A DNA stretch of 54,252 bases, from the NCBI GenBank assembly GCA_023426935.1, contig JAEZBR010000069.1:1-54252 (forward strand). The letters run 5' to 3'. Shown here piece by piece: positions 7,837-17,712 of this stretch. A program made the position numbers and the translations under genes. The stretch comes from Bacillota bacterium. GTDB lineage: Bacteria; Bacillota_I; Bacilli_A; Erysipelotrichales; Erysipelotrichaceae. The stretch's first letter is position 1, and every line of letters begins with the position of its first letter. The notes under the pieces were generated by a model. It did no database searches, was not told the origin of the DNA, and was given only the letters and a program-made list of their open reading frames with translations.

Positions 7837-9678
7837 ATGGACTATCAACGGTTAGATCGTTATTTCCAAGGTCAGGATGTTGACGCGTACGAAATATTCG
7901 GCTCAATCATGAGTAAAGAAGGCGTTACTTTTACGGTATATGCACCGGATGCGGTCAATGTTCAGGTTAAAGGTGATTTTAATAGCTGGGACGGAAATCG
8001 AAACTGGTTAAAGAAAGTCGATGAAAGAGGGGTTTGGAGCGTATTGGTTCCCCAAGCCAAGGAGTTTCAGTTATACAAATATTCAATTGAGACTAAACAT
8101 AACGGTTGGATTGAGAAAGCGGATCCTTATGCCCGCTATAGTCAATTACGGCCCCAATGGTGCAGTATTATCGTCAATGGTGAAGATTTCCCTTGGGACG
8201 ATAGTGAATGGATGAAACAGCGGACGAGGAATTTCGATCGTCCGGTCAATATCTATGAAGCTCATTTAGGCGGTTGGCGCAGGGATGAGTTTGGGAATTG
8301 GTATACCTATAGCCGTTTAGAAAAAGAATTAATTCCGTATTTAAAGGAACAGGGTTTTACCCACTTAGAATTAATGCCTCTAATGAGTTATCCGTTTGAC
8401 GGCTCCTGGGGTTATCAGATCTCGGGCTTCTATGCCTTAACTTCCCGTTACGGAACCGTCTATGAATTCCAACATTTTATCAATGAATGTCATAAAGCGG
8501 GAATCGGTGTAATCATGGATATGGTCGCGGTTCATTTCGCTTCGGATGCCTATGGTCTCGCTAACTTTGACGGTTCGCCGGTCTATGAATATCCCAATGA
8601 GAGCGACGCCAAGAGTGAATGGGGAACTTATAATTTTGACTTATGGAAGGAAACCACGCGCTCATTCTTAATGTCGGCGGGAAAATGGTGGATCAAAAAC
8701 TATCATTTGGACGGATTGAGAATGGATGCGATCTCCAACACGATCTACTGGCAGGGCAATAAGAATCGGGGAACCAATGAAGGGGCTTTGGATTTTATCA
8801 AGCGCTTCAATTACAATCTTTCTCATGAATTTCCTAACGTGATGCTGATTGCGGAAGATTCTTCCGATTATCCTAATGTTACCCATCCGACGTTTGATGG
8901 CGGCTTGGGTTTCGATTATAAGTGGGATTTAGGCTGGATGAACGATACCTTGAAATATTACAAGCGGGATCCGATCTATCGGAAATATAAACACAACACC
9001 TTATCGTTCTCGATGATGTATTTCGGTTCCGAGAAATTTATTCTACCCTTATCTCACGATGAAGTCGTGCATGGTAAGTTAAGTATCGTGAATAAGATGT
9101 GGGGCAGCTATGATCAGAAGTTTGCCCAATGTAAAAATCTTTGTGTTTATCAGATGACACATCCGGGTAAGAAATTAAACTTCATGGGAAATGAGTTTGC
9201 GCATTTCAGAGAGTTCGATGAAGCTAAGCAGTTAGACTGGTTCTTGTTAAAATATCCTAGACACCAGGCCTTTAATCGGGCGGTGAAAGATCTTAATCAT
9301 ATCTACACCTATTATTCCGCCTTCTATAAATATGACTATGATTACCGGGGATTTAAATGGATCGATGCGGATAACGGCAATCAAAGTGTTTATTCTTACT
9401 ATCGCGAGGATGAGGAGAATTGTTTCGTGGTTGTCCTGAATATGACGCCTAATTCTTATGAGAATTTTGTGATTGGCGTACCTCATCAGGGTGAGTATTC
9501 TGAACTATTTAACAGTGAACGGGCAATCTATGAAGGCTGTGATATGGGAAATTATCAACCAGTTTCTTCTTTTAACCAGAGCTTTAAGGATTATAATGAA
9601 TGCGTTGCGATTCGGGTGGCGCCGTTTGCGGGAATTATCTTCCAATGGATTAAGCCGAAGAAAAGCACTAAGAATTAA
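7837..9678 (+). CDS. glgB: 1,4-alpha-glucan branching enzyme
   Basis: A 613-residue GH13 branching enzyme that makes alpha-1,6 branches in glycogen. An N-terminal CBM48 domain (YAPDAVNVQVKGDFNSW near residues 35-50) precedes the barrel. The four GH13 motifs are present: DMVAVHF (about 228), GLRMDAIS with the nucleophile Asp near 296, AEDSS with the acid Glu near 341, and LSHDEVVHGK near 407. It is slightly shorter than many GlgB proteins. It opens a tight glgB-glgP-pulA series (gap to glgP 14 bases) and is preceded by GGAGG and a possible TAAAAT -10 box at 7805-7810. Confidence 0.95.
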   Translation: MDYQRLDRYFQGQDVDAYEIFGSIMSKEGVTFTVYAPDAVNVQVKGDFNSWDGNRNWLKKVDERGVWSVLVPQAKEFQLYKYSIETKHNGWIEKADPYARYSQLRPQWCSIIVNGEDFPWDDSEWMKQRTRNFDRPVNIYEAHLGGWRRDEFGNWYTYSRLEKELIPYLKEQGFTHLELMPLMSYPFDGSWGYQISGFYALTSRYGTVYEFQHFINECHKAGIGVIMDMVAVHFASDAYGLANFDGSPVYEYPNESDAKSEWGTYNFDLWKETTRSFLMSAGKWWIKNYHLDGLRMDAISNTIYWQGNKNRGTNEGALDFIKRFNYNLSHEFPNVMLIAEDSSDYPNVTHPTFDGGLGFDYKWDLGWMNDTLKYYKRDPIYRKYKHNTLSFSMMYFGSEKFILPLSHDEVVHGKLSIVNKMWGSYDQKFAQCKNLCVYQMTHPGKKLNFMGNEFAHFREFDEAKQLDWFLLKYPRHQAFNRAVKDLNHIYTYYSAFYKYDYDYRGFKWIDADNGNQSVYSYYREDEENCFVVVLNMTPNSYENFVIGVPHQGEYSELFNSERAIYEGCDMGNYQPVSSFNQSFKDYNECVAIRVAPFAGIIFQWIKPKKSTKN

Positions 9679-9692
9679 TAGGAGGAAGCCGA

Positions 9693-12089
9693 ATGTTTCA
9701 GAATAAGGAAGCGTTTATCAAAGATTACGAAGCGGGAATGATTGCCAACTATGGACGTTCTGTAGCTCAATCACACCCAACTGAACAGTATTATCTCTTA
9801 GCGGAAATGGTTAAGAATTCCGTTGGGGTTAATTGGAAGAATACGAAGGATGCCGTGTCCGATAGTCAAGGCAAGCAACTATATTATTTTTCCATGGAGT
9901 TTTTATTAGGAAAGATGTTAAAGAATAATTTGATGAATCTGGGAATCTATGACATCGTTAAAGATGGGTTAGGGGCACTCGGAATCAAACTTACCGACTT
10001 AGAGAAGATGGAGACGGATGCTGGCTTAGGCAACGGGGGACTGGGAAGACTGGCCGCTTGTTTCATGGATTCTTTGGCTTCGTTGAATCTGCCGGGCAAT
10101 GGCAATTGTATCCGCTATGAATATGGACTCTTCAAACAGAAGATCGTTAATAATAAACAAGTCGAAGTTCCGGATAAATGGTTAAAGTATGGCAATCCCT
10201 GGGAAGTAAGAAAACCCAAGCATGCGGTCGACGTCCGTTTCTGGGGGCGGATCGATATGAATACGATCCATGGTCATACCATCGTTTCGCATGTCGATGC
10301 GGAAATCGTCAGAGCCGTTCCTTATGACATGCCGATGATTGGTTACGATACCAAGACCACTAACACTTTAAGATTATGGAGTGCGGAAGCCTCGGAAGAT
10401 ATTGAGGAAAAAGACTTTCGGACATATATTCAGGAAGTTAATGAAATCTGTCAGAACGTCTATCCGGATGATTCGACCGAACACGGGCGGATCTTAAGAT
10501 TGAAACAGGAATATTTCTTTGTTTCAGCTGGGGTCCAAACTGCGCTCAAAACACACATGGATACTTATCACACTTTAGATAATTTACCGGATAAGGTCGT
10601 CTTTCAGCTCAACGACACGCATCCGACGATGCTGATTCCGGAATTAATGCGCATCTTGATGGATGACTATGAATATTCTTGGGATCATGCTTGGCAAATT
10701 GTGAAGAAATGTGTTGCCTATACTAACCATACCGTTATGGCGGAAGCTTTGGAACATTGGCCGATTGAGTATTTCCAGAAGTTATTACCGCGGATCTATA
10801 TGATCATCGAAGAAATAAACCGACGCTTTAACCGGTATGTCTTATCTCATTTCCATGATGAAGATCTGATGAAACGGGTCTCAATCATTCGGGATGGCCA
10901 AGTCTATATGGCAAATCTCTGTATCGTGGCCGGATATTCGGTCAATGGCGTTGCGGCCTTACATTCTGAGATTTTAAAGAACGATGTGTTTAAAGATTAC
11001 TATCGGATTTATCCTTCCAAATTCAACAATAAAACTAATGGGATTACCCATCGGCGTTGGTTATTGTATTCCAACCCGGAATTAGCCACGATGTTAAAGA
11101 AGTATATCGGCGATTCCTTTATTACTCAGCCGCAGGATTTAGTTAAACTGATGGATCATCTCGATGATCCGCAATTGATTAAAGACTTTGCCGCAGTAAA
11201 ACATACCAGGAAACTTATCTTAGCGGATTATCTCTTGGAGAATACCGGTGTCGCGGTCGATCCCAATTCAATCTTTGACGGGATGGCTAAAAGATTACAT
11301 GCGTATAAACGTCAGTTGCTGAATGTTTTGCATATTATTTATCTCTACCAGGAATTCAAACGCGATCCGCAGTTTAAAATCTACCCCCGTACTTTTATCT
11401 TTGCGGCCAAGGCAGCTCCGGCATATACTTTCGCTAAACAAGTAATCGAACTGATAAATTGTGTTGCGAAGGTTATCAATCATGATCCCGAAGTCAGCAA
11501 GTATATTAAAGTCGTGTTTATTCCGAATTATTCGGTTTCGGTCTCTGAAGTTTTAATGAACGGCTCCGATGTTTCCGAACAAATTTCCACCGCCGGCAAA
11601 GAAGCCAGCGGCACGGGTAATATGAAGTTTATGATGAATGGAGCGATTACCCTAGGAACTTATGACGGAGCCAATGTCGAGATCGATCAGTTAGTCGGTC
11701 AAGATAACGATGTCATCTTCGGATTAAGAGTTGAAGATATTAAGAAATTAAAGAATGAAGGCTACGATGCCGAAGAATATTATAATTCCGATCCTAAATT
11801 AAAACAGGTTATCGATTCCTTGATCGACGGAACCTTCAGTCCCGATCTCAATGAGTTTAAGTTAATTTACGATGAATTGTTATATCGTAACGATGAATAT
11901 TTTGTGTTAGCCGATTTTGAGGCTTATCGGGAAGCTCAGAAGAAGATCGAAGAAAAATATCAGAACCAAACTGCTTGGTATCGCAGCTGTTTAGTCAATA
12001 TTGCCCAGAGTGGTTATTTTTCCAGCGATCGGACGATTAACGATTATAACAAAGACATCTGGCACTTAGAACCGATTAAGGTCAAATAA
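9693..12089 (+). CDS. glgP: Glycogen phosphorylase
   Basis: A 798-residue glycogen/starch/alpha-glucan phosphorylase, normal length. It releases glucose-1-phosphate from glycogen chain ends. The pyridoxal-phosphate site is EASGTGNMKFMMNG, with the Schiff-base lysine near residue 645; the N-terminal GLGNGGLGRLAACFMDS motif and the NGITHRRWL motif are also clear. No eukaryotic-type phosphorylation site is expected. GGAGGAAG precedes the ATG. It lies between glgB and the debranching enzyme, so branching and degradation enzymes would be made together. Confidence 0.96.
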   Translation: MFQNKEAFIKDYEAGMIANYGRSVAQSHPTEQYYLLAEMVKNSVGVNWKNTKDAVSDSQGKQLYYFSMEFLLGKMLKNNLMNLGIYDIVKDGLGALGIKLTDLEKMETDAGLGNGGLGRLAACFMDSLASLNLPGNGNCIRYEYGLFKQKIVNNKQVEVPDKWLKYGNPWEVRKPKHAVDVRFWGRIDMNTIHGHTIVSHVDAEIVRAVPYDMPMIGYDTKTTNTLRLWSAEASEDIEEKDFRTYIQEVNEICQNVYPDDSTEHGRILRLKQEYFFVSAGVQTALKTHMDTYHTLDNLPDKVVFQLNDTHPTMLIPELMRILMDDYEYSWDHAWQIVKKCVAYTNHTVMAEALEHWPIEYFQKLLPRIYMIIEEINRRFNRYVLSHFHDEDLMKRVSIIRDGQVYMANLCIVAGYSVNGVAALHSEILKNDVFKDYYRIYPSKFNNKTNGITHRRWLLYSNPELATMLKKYIGDSFITQPQDLVKLMDHLDDPQLIKDFAAVKHTRKLILADYLLENTGVAVDPNSIFDGMAKRLHAYKRQLLNVLHIIYLYQEFKRDPQFKIYPRTFIFAAKAAPAYTFAKQVIELINCVAKVINHDPEVSKYIKVVFIPNYSVSVSEVLMNGSDVSEQISTAGKEASGTGNMKFMMNGAITLGTYDGANVEIDQLVGQDNDVIFGLRVEDIKKLKNEGYDAEEYYNSDPKLKQVIDSLIDGTFSPDLNEFKLIYDELLYRNDEYFVLADFEAYREAQKKIEEKYQNQTAWYRSCLVNIAQSGYFSSDRTINDYNKDIWHLEPIKVK

Positions 12090-12090
12090 C

Positions 12091-14217
12091 ATGCGTAAAG
12101 AAGAAATGATGGAAGCGTATTTAGATGATTACGGTAAGATCGCGGTCTATTTACATCAGCAGTTTTACCAAGGTCATTCCAGTGCGTTCTATCTCGAAGA
12201 CGACTTGGGAAAACGCATTAAATTACCGATTACCGGTATCACGAAATCGAGCCGTTCATATTGCAAGTACTTCTTGGAAGCCCCGGAAGATCTAGTCATC
12301 GGGGAAGAATATTCTTTAGTCGCCGATTATGCTTTAAGGTGTGTCTTGCGTTATGGCTTAATCGTCCGTACGACACGGTTTGACCAAGAGTATTCTTATG
12401 AGGGATTTTTAGGCCCGGAATATCATCCGGATTATTTAACCTTATCTTTATGGGCACCTAGTGCCAGTGAAGTAAAAGTAGTGATTACTAAACCGGATTC
12501 TTTAACCGAAACTTACGATCTATCTAGAGAAGATAAAGGGGTTTGGAAAATAACCCTTACCGGCGACTACGATAAAGCCCAATATTTATATTTGGTAAAA
12601 GTTAACGGAGCTTGGAACGAAGCGGTCGATCCGTATGCGTACAGTGCTTTAGCTAATAAGAAAGCCGGTTGTATCATCGATCCAAAGGTTTTTGAACAAA
12701 AAAATAAAACTACTTTGCCTCGCTTAGATCATCCGACCGATGCGATTATCTATGAGATGAATGTGCGGGATTTTACCAAGCAATTCAACTTTGCACAAGC
12801 CGGAAAATTCTTAGGATTAATCCAAGAAGGTTTAAAGACGCCTAATGGTAAACCAGCGGGCATTGATTACTTAGAAGAACTTGGCATCACGCATGTTCAA
12901 TTAATGCCGGTCGCCGATTTTACCAGTGTCGATGAAGAAAATGTCGAAGCTTATTATAACTGGGGTTACGATCCCGGTCATTTCAGTTTGCCGGAAGGTT
13001 CTTACAGTTCTAACCCCAACGATCCATATTCCCGAGTCAAGGAATTAAGGGAAGCGATCGAAGGTTTCCATTCGAAAGGAATTCGCGTAATCTTGGATGT
13101 CGTTTATAATCACTTGCAGGATCGGTTGAATAGTGACTTCGAAAAGATCGTCCCAAATTATTATTTCCGGTTATCTGATTCCGGAGCCCCCAGTAACGGT
13201 TCGTTCTGTGGCAACGATTTCGATTCCTCCAGGGCAATGGCTCGAAAGATAATCATCGATTCGTTAAGAAGATGGGTCGTCAAATACGATGTGGACGGAT
13301 TCCGTTTCGACTTAATGGGTATTTTCGATTTAGAAACGATGAATCTAGCCGAAAAGATAATTCATGAATTAAAACCCGACGCTTTATTATATGGCGAAGG
13401 TTGGGATCTACCGACTTTATTAGATCCGGCTTTAAAAGCAAATTTACCTAATCAGGATAAATTGCCTAAGATCGGACAGTTCAACGATTATTTCCGCGAT
13501 CAGCTTAAAGGTGATTCCGCCGTTGAAGCAATCGGCGCCCAGGGCTTACTGACCGGTAATCTCGATCTTTTACCGAACCTGCCGGCTTGTTTATCCGGCT
13601 GTTCGATTATTAAAGATGGTTACCGTAAGATTTTTAATCAACCGACGCAGTCTATCAATTACTTAGAATGTCATGATGGGGCGACGACTTGGGATAAGAT
13701 GAAAATTTCCAATTCCGGCAGTGATACCGAGACGCGAGTCAAACGTCAGAAATTAATGTTAGGAATTTTATTGTTGGCTCAAGGCGTACCGTTTATTCAT
13801 AGCGGCGAAGAATTCTGCCGTTCCAAGCAAGGAATCATCAACTCTTATGCCTCTGGCGATCAGATAAATCAACTCAACTGGGATCGTAAAGATAAGTATG
13901 CTCAGGTCGTTCAATATACCGAAGATCTGATTAAACTTCGTAAAAGATTCCCGTGTTTAAGAATCGATGATGCCTACCAGATCGCGGAAGATACCAAGAT
14001 CACCATCAAAGATAATTTAGTCAGTTATCAATTGAAGGAAGGAAACGAATATTCGGAATTGTTAGTTCTGATAAATGTGACGGAAACGCGAATCGATCAT
14101 CCATTAAATAAAGAGTATGCGATTCTCGCGAATGAATCTGGCTTATTAAAGAACTTAACGAAAACCAATTATTATTCTTGCGCTCCGTTAAGTATCACGG
14201 TTCTGGGGAAAAAATAA
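12091..14217 (+). CDS. pulA: Type I pullulanase (debranching enzyme)
   Basis: A 708-residue cytoplasmic GH13 debranching enzyme with a CBM48-like N-terminal region. YNWGYDP, the hallmark of type I pullulanases, is near residue 289. DVVYNH, DGFRFDLMG (nucleophile Asp near 407), YGEGWDL (acid Glu near 437) and ECHD complete the GH13 set. It cuts the alpha-1,6 branches left by phosphorylase. No signal peptide, in agreement with action on intracellular glycogen. The gene starts one base after glgP, and its TAA overlaps the ATG of ung, so translation is probably coupled in both directions. Confidence 0.93.
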   Translation: MRKEEMMEAYLDDYGKIAVYLHQQFYQGHSSAFYLEDDLGKRIKLPITGITKSSRSYCKYFLEAPEDLVIGEEYSLVADYALRCVLRYGLIVRTTRFDQEYSYEGFLGPEYHPDYLTLSLWAPSASEVKVVITKPDSLTETYDLSREDKGVWKITLTGDYDKAQYLYLVKVNGAWNEAVDPYAYSALANKKAGCIIDPKVFEQKNKTTLPRLDHPTDAIIYEMNVRDFTKQFNFAQAGKFLGLIQEGLKTPNGKPAGIDYLEELGITHVQLMPVADFTSVDEENVEAYYNWGYDPGHFSLPEGSYSSNPNDPYSRVKELREAIEGFHSKGIRVILDVVYNHLQDRLNSDFEKIVPNYYFRLSDSGAPSNGSFCGNDFDSSRAMARKIIIDSLRRWVVKYDVDGFRFDLMGIFDLETMNLAEKIIHELKPDALLYGEGWDLPTLLDPALKANLPNQDKLPKIGQFNDYFRDQLKGDSAVEAIGAQGLLTGNLDLLPNLPACLSGCSIIKDGYRKIFNQPTQSINYLECHDGATTWDKMKISNSGSDTETRVKRQKLMLGILLLAQGVPFIHSGEEFCRSKQGIINSYASGDQINQLNWDRKDKYAQVVQYTEDLIKLRKRFPCLRIDDAYQIAEDTKITIKDNLVSYQLKEGNEYSELLVLINVTETRIDHPLNKEYAILANESGLLKNLTKTNYYSCAPLSITVLGKK

Positions 14218-14876
14218 TGAGTGAAATAACCTGGGAAGATTTTTTACAGACGGAATTTGAAAAGCCGTACTTTAAAACGCTTTCCGGTTTTTTGCATGAC
14301 GAGTATGCCCACTATGCCATCCATCCCGCGAAGAATAATGTGTTCAATGCGTTCAAAACCCCGGGCATTAACGATTTGAAAGTTGTGATTCTGGGACAGG
14401 ATCCTTACCATCAGCCTAATCAGGCCTGCGGGTTTTCTTTCTCGGTTACCCCAGGAACTCCTTTACCCCCTTCCTTAAGAAATATCTTTCAGGAATTAGA
14501 GGATGATTTAGGAATTATTAATACTTCCGGATATCTATTACCTTGGGCTAAACAAGGGGTAATGTTGCTGAATACCGTCTTGACGGTTCGGGAAAATCAA
14601 CCGCTTTCGCATCGCAATCATGGTTGGGAAACCTTCACCGATAACGCGATAAAGCGCATAAATGAATTGGATCAGCCAATCGTCTTTTTACTTTGGGGCA
14701 GCAACGCAAAAAAGAAACAGGAGTTCTTAACTAATCCTAAACATTTAATCTTAACCGCCGCCCATCCCTCACCTTTAAGTGCGTATAACGGATTCTTCGG
14801 CTGTGAACATTTCAGTAAAACGAATAATTTCTTGAGGGAACATGATCTTTCGCCGATTGATTGGAGGACGGATTAA
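14217..14876 (+). CDS. ung: Uracil-DNA glycosylase
   Basis: A 219-residue family 1 UDG that removes uracil from DNA. The water-activating loop GQDPYHQPNQACGF carries the catalytic Asp near residue 62, and HPSPLSAYNGFFG near residue 183 is the minor-groove intercalation loop with the catalytic His. The start at 14217 (MSEITWEDF) overlaps the pullulanase stop (TAATG), and its own stop overlaps folC in the same way. A longer frame from 14178 has no support. DNA repair placed inside a glycogen operon is unusual. Confidence 0.96.
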   Translation: MSEITWEDFLQTEFEKPYFKTLSGFLHDEYAHYAIHPAKNNVFNAFKTPGINDLKVVILGQDPYHQPNQACGFSFSVTPGTPLPPSLRNIFQELEDDLGIINTSGYLLPWAKQGVMLLNTVLTVRENQPLSHRNHGWETFTDNAIKRINELDQPIVFLLWGSNAKKKQEFLTNPKHLILTAAHPSPLSAYNGFFGCEHFSKTNNFLREHDLSPIDWRTD

Positions 14877-16102
14877 TGTTTAATAATATCAACGAAGCCT
14901 TAGCTTGGTTAGTTTTAAGAACTAAAAGTGTTTATGGACTAGCGGATTTTAAAAAGTTCTTAGCAAGTCAAGGCAATCCGGAACTCAAGACTAAGTGTTT
15001 GCACATTGCCGGCACCAATGGTAAGGGTTCCACCACGAATTATCTGCGCTCGATTTTTCAACAAGTCGGTTATAAGACCGGAAGTTTCACTTCTCCTCAT
15101 TTAGTCGTGCACAATGACCGCATCCGCATTAACAACGAAATGATCAGTGACGAGAGATTATTGGCTTACCTTAATAAATACTATAATGTATTTACCGAAT
15201 ACGGTTTATCGATGTTTGAGATTGATATGTTTATCGCCTGCGTTTATTTTGCGGAAGAGAAGGTTGATTATGCGATGATCGAAGTAGGCTTAGGGGGAGA
15301 ATTGGATGCGACGAATGTAATCGATCCTGAAGTATCGATCATCACCACCATTGACTACGATCATATGCAGTATCTCGGAAACACCTTGGCTTTGATTGCG
15401 AAAGCGAAAGCCGGAATTATTAAACCGAACCGTCCCTGTGTTTCTCATGCGAAACCCATAGAAGCACAAGAAGTCATTAAGAATAAATGTCTAGAGACTA
15501 ACAGTCATTTGTATTTAGTAAAAGAACCATCGAATATTAAGGTCACGGATTATCTGACTTTCGATTATCCGGATTTTCCAAATATTAAGTTAAATACGCT
15601 GGCGTTATATCAGGCCGATAATGCCTCAACGGTCTTAGAAACGATGAAGGCTTTAAAAGATCTCGGCTTGAATTTTAAGAAAGAAGATATTTACGAAGGT
15701 TTATTCTTGGCCAATTGGCCTGGGCGGTTCGAACAGGTTTCAGCAAATCCGTTGGTATTCCTAGATGGGGCTCATAACCGCGAAGGTATCGAAGCTTTAG
15801 CTAAAACAGTCACGGCGTTAAAACGGCCTTGTAATATTGTTTTTGCGGCCTTAAAGGATAAAGAGACCGACAAGATGGTCGAAAGCTTATTAAAGATTAC
15901 CAAGAATGTTACTGTTACCCAGTTTAATTTCTATCGGGATAAACCCGCCAAGGAATTAGCCGGAGATTATCCCGTTAAAGTGATTCAAAACTGGGAAGAA
16001 GCGTTGAAAGAGAATTTAAATAATAATCCCGGCATGGTCATTATTACCGGGTCTTTGTATTTTATCAGTATTGTGCGACAATGGTTTAAAGAAAAAAAGT
16101 AA
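14876..16102 (+). CDS. folC: Folylpolyglutamate synthase / dihydrofolate synthase
   Basis: A 408-residue Mur-ligase-type enzyme that adds glutamates to folates and may also form dihydrofolate. The P-loop is HIAGTNGKGSTTNYL near residues 42-56; FTSPHLV and EVGLGGELDATN are typical FolC motifs, and FLDGAHNREGIEAL marks the C-terminal domain. The start at 14876 follows GGAGGACG and overlaps the ung stop by one base; translation from the TTG at 14861 would read through the binding site. The next gene encodes a probable folate transporter component, which supports a folate salvage role. Confidence 0.95.
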   Translation: MFNNINEALAWLVLRTKSVYGLADFKKFLASQGNPELKTKCLHIAGTNGKGSTTNYLRSIFQQVGYKTGSFTSPHLVVHNDRIRINNEMISDERLLAYLNKYYNVFTEYGLSMFEIDMFIACVYFAEEKVDYAMIEVGLGGELDATNVIDPEVSIITTIDYDHMQYLGNTLALIAKAKAGIIKPNRPCVSHAKPIEAQEVIKNKCLETNSHLYLVKEPSNIKVTDYLTFDYPDFPNIKLNTLALYQADNASTVLETMKALKDLGLNFKKEDIYEGLFLANWPGRFEQVSANPLVFLDGAHNREGIEALAKTVTALKRPCNIVFAALKDKETDKMVESLLKITKNVTVTQFNFYRDKPAKELAGDYPVKVIQNWEEALKENLNNNPGMVIITGSLYFISIVRQWFKEKK

Positions 16103-16114
16103 GGAGGGATGTGC

Positions 16115-16924
16115 ATGATTATCGGAATGCAAATTCTTTCTTTAGTCGTTTTAATTCTTTTAGGCATCTTCGTTTTTAAGAAGTATCCTTTAAAGTTACA
16201 AACCAAGCCCATGATTCAGGTTACCTTTTTGATTGTTATTGCGCTTATTCTTTCTTATTTATCATTAATGTTAGCTATTTCCGGTTTTCCAAGTTTGAAG
16301 ATCGGCTTTGCGTTGGTGCCGTTAATTCTCATCGGCTTAGAATACGGACCTAGTTATGGTTTTATTGCCGGCTTAATTTACGATGTCTTAGGTTTGATTA
16401 TTACGCCGACGGATTTACCTTTCTTAGGTTTTACCTTAACGAATGTTTTGGTATGTACCGTTCCGGGTTTAATTGCCCGTTATTGCGGATTTAATAAGAA
16501 TATGATCAAGCGGTTAAAAATAAGTGCCGGGTTATTAATCGGATTATTATTGGCCTTCATCTGGACCTTGACCTATCAAAGTTGGTTTATCGACGCAGTC
16601 ATGAAACTAACGAATGTTCAAAGAATTATCATCTCGCTCATCCTCGTGGTTTATTTAATCATCTTTGAAATATTATTAGTGAAGTATCAGAATCCCGATA
16701 ACAATAAAGCGTTATCGTTGGTGTTTGTTTCGGTCATTGTCGTGGAAGCGGTAATTAATCTTTTCCTTAATCCGCTTTGGTTATATACCATGTACGGTAT
16801 TCCTTATTTGGTAAGTTTCTTTTTGAGAATGCTGAAGTTACTGGTCATGATCCCGGTCGATACGATCATTATTCTGACCGGTTATAAGCTATTACAAAAG
16901 CTCAGGGGCAAACAACATGGATGA
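16115..16924 (+). CDS. folT: ECF transporter S component, folate type
   Basis: A 269-residue membrane protein with six or more hydrophobic segments. The central part (GFALVPLILIGLEYGPSYGF followed by LIYDVLGLII and LPFLGFTL) matches the S components of energy-coupling factor transporters, in particular FolT, which captures folate. It is longer than usual S components because of extra N- and C-terminal segments. Its position directly after folC supports folate as substrate. The ECF module (EcfA1A2T) is not in the window. The ATG at 16115 is six bases from GGAGGG; an ATG at 16109 is too close to the site. It overlaps the sirtuin gene by eight bases. Confidence 0.8.
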   Translation: MIIGMQILSLVVLILLGIFVFKKYPLKLQTKPMIQVTFLIVIALILSYLSLMLAISGFPSLKIGFALVPLILIGLEYGPSYGFIAGLIYDVLGLIITPTDLPFLGFTLTNVLVCTVPGLIARYCGFNKNMIKRLKISAGLLIGLLLAFIWTLTYQSWFIDAVMKLTNVQRIIISLILVVYLIIFEILLVKYQNPDNNKALSLVFVSVIVVEAVINLFLNPLWLYTMYGIPYLVSFFLRMLKLLVMIPVDTIIILTGYKLLQKLRGKQHG

Positions 16925-17636
16925 ATGGTTGGATTGGATTAAAGATTCGAATAATATCGTTTTCTTTGGGGGAGCCGGAGTTTCGACGGAAAGCGGAATC
17001 CCGGACTTTCGTTCCGTCGATGGCATCTATAATCAGAAGTATGCTTATCCGCCGGAAGAGATTATCTCGCATTCTTACTTCTTAGCCCATCCGGATAAAT
17101 TCTATGAGTTTTATAAAGATCGCATGATCTATCCGGACGCCAAGCCCAATGAAACCCATTTAGTTTTGGCAAAGATGGAAAAATTAGGAAAATTGAAAGC
17201 GATTGTGACCCAGAATATTGATGGTTTACATCAATTAGCCGGTTCTCAAAATGTTTATGAATTGCATGGTTCGATTTTAAGAAACTATTGTCTGAAGTGC
17301 CATACCTTCTATCCACTAGAAAAAATAATCGCTTCGACCGGAATCCCGCATTGTGATAAATGCGGGGGAATCATAAAACCGGATGTGGTTTTATACGAAG
17401 AAGGACTGGACGAAGATGTCCTTATGAATTCAATCCGGGTGATTTCCCAAGCGGAAGTATTGATTGTCGGCGGAACTTCCTTAGTTGTCCAACCGGCTGC
17501 GAGTCTACTTCGTTATTACCGGGGAAATAAATTGATTCTTGTCAACAAGAGCACAACTCCTTATGATCAAGAAGCGAATGTCGTTTTGCACGAGTCTTTG
17601 GGGAAAATCTTCAAAGAGATCGACCGGATTCTCTGA
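16917..17636 (+). CDS. cobB: NAD-dependent protein deacylase, sirtuin
   Basis: A 239-residue sirtuin. The NAD-binding GAGVSTESGIPDFRS lies near residues 19-33, TQNIDGLH near 99, the catalytic His in ELHGS near 116, and four zinc cysteines as CLKC (about 125-128) and CDKC (about 146-149). It removes acyl groups from lysines using NAD. Its start overlaps folT by eight bases, so it is coupled to the folate genes and lies between the two halves of the glycogen locus. Gene symbol follows common usage; srtN is also used in Bacillota. Confidence 0.92.
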   Translation: MDEWLDWIKDSNNIVFFGGAGVSTESGIPDFRSVDGIYNQKYAYPPEEIISHSYFLAHPDKFYEFYKDRMIYPDAKPNETHLVLAKMEKLGKLKAIVTQNIDGLHQLAGSQNVYELHGSILRNYCLKCHTFYPLEKIIASTGIPHCDKCGGIIKPDVVLYEEGLDEDVLMNSIRVISQAEVLIVGGTSLVVQPAASLLRYYRGNKLILVNKSTTPYDQEANVVLHESLGKIFKEIDRIL

Positions 17637-17642
17637 TTTTTC

Positions 17643-17656
17643 TGCAAGCGGTTACA
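17643..17656 (+). promoter_or_regulatory. cre box upstream of glgC
   Basis: TGCAAGCGGTTACA fits the cre consensus with a C at position 3 and G at position 9 as deviations. It is centred about 48 bases before the predicted glgC transcription start, nearly the same place as the cre box before ptsH. Confidence 0.6.
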
Positions 17657-17685
17657 TTTACTGCGCCATTAAGCCCTAAACAAGG

Positions 17686-17691
17686 TATAAT
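17686..17691 (+). promoter_or_regulatory. -10 box of the glgCDA promoter
   Basis: A perfect TATAAT lies 21 bases before the glgC ATG. The -35 position (about 17663-17668) is GCGCCA, which is poor, so the promoter may depend on an activator bound at the cre box just upstream. Confidence 0.6.
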
Positions 17692-17712
17692 TGAATTAGA
17701 GGGAGAGAGCCT

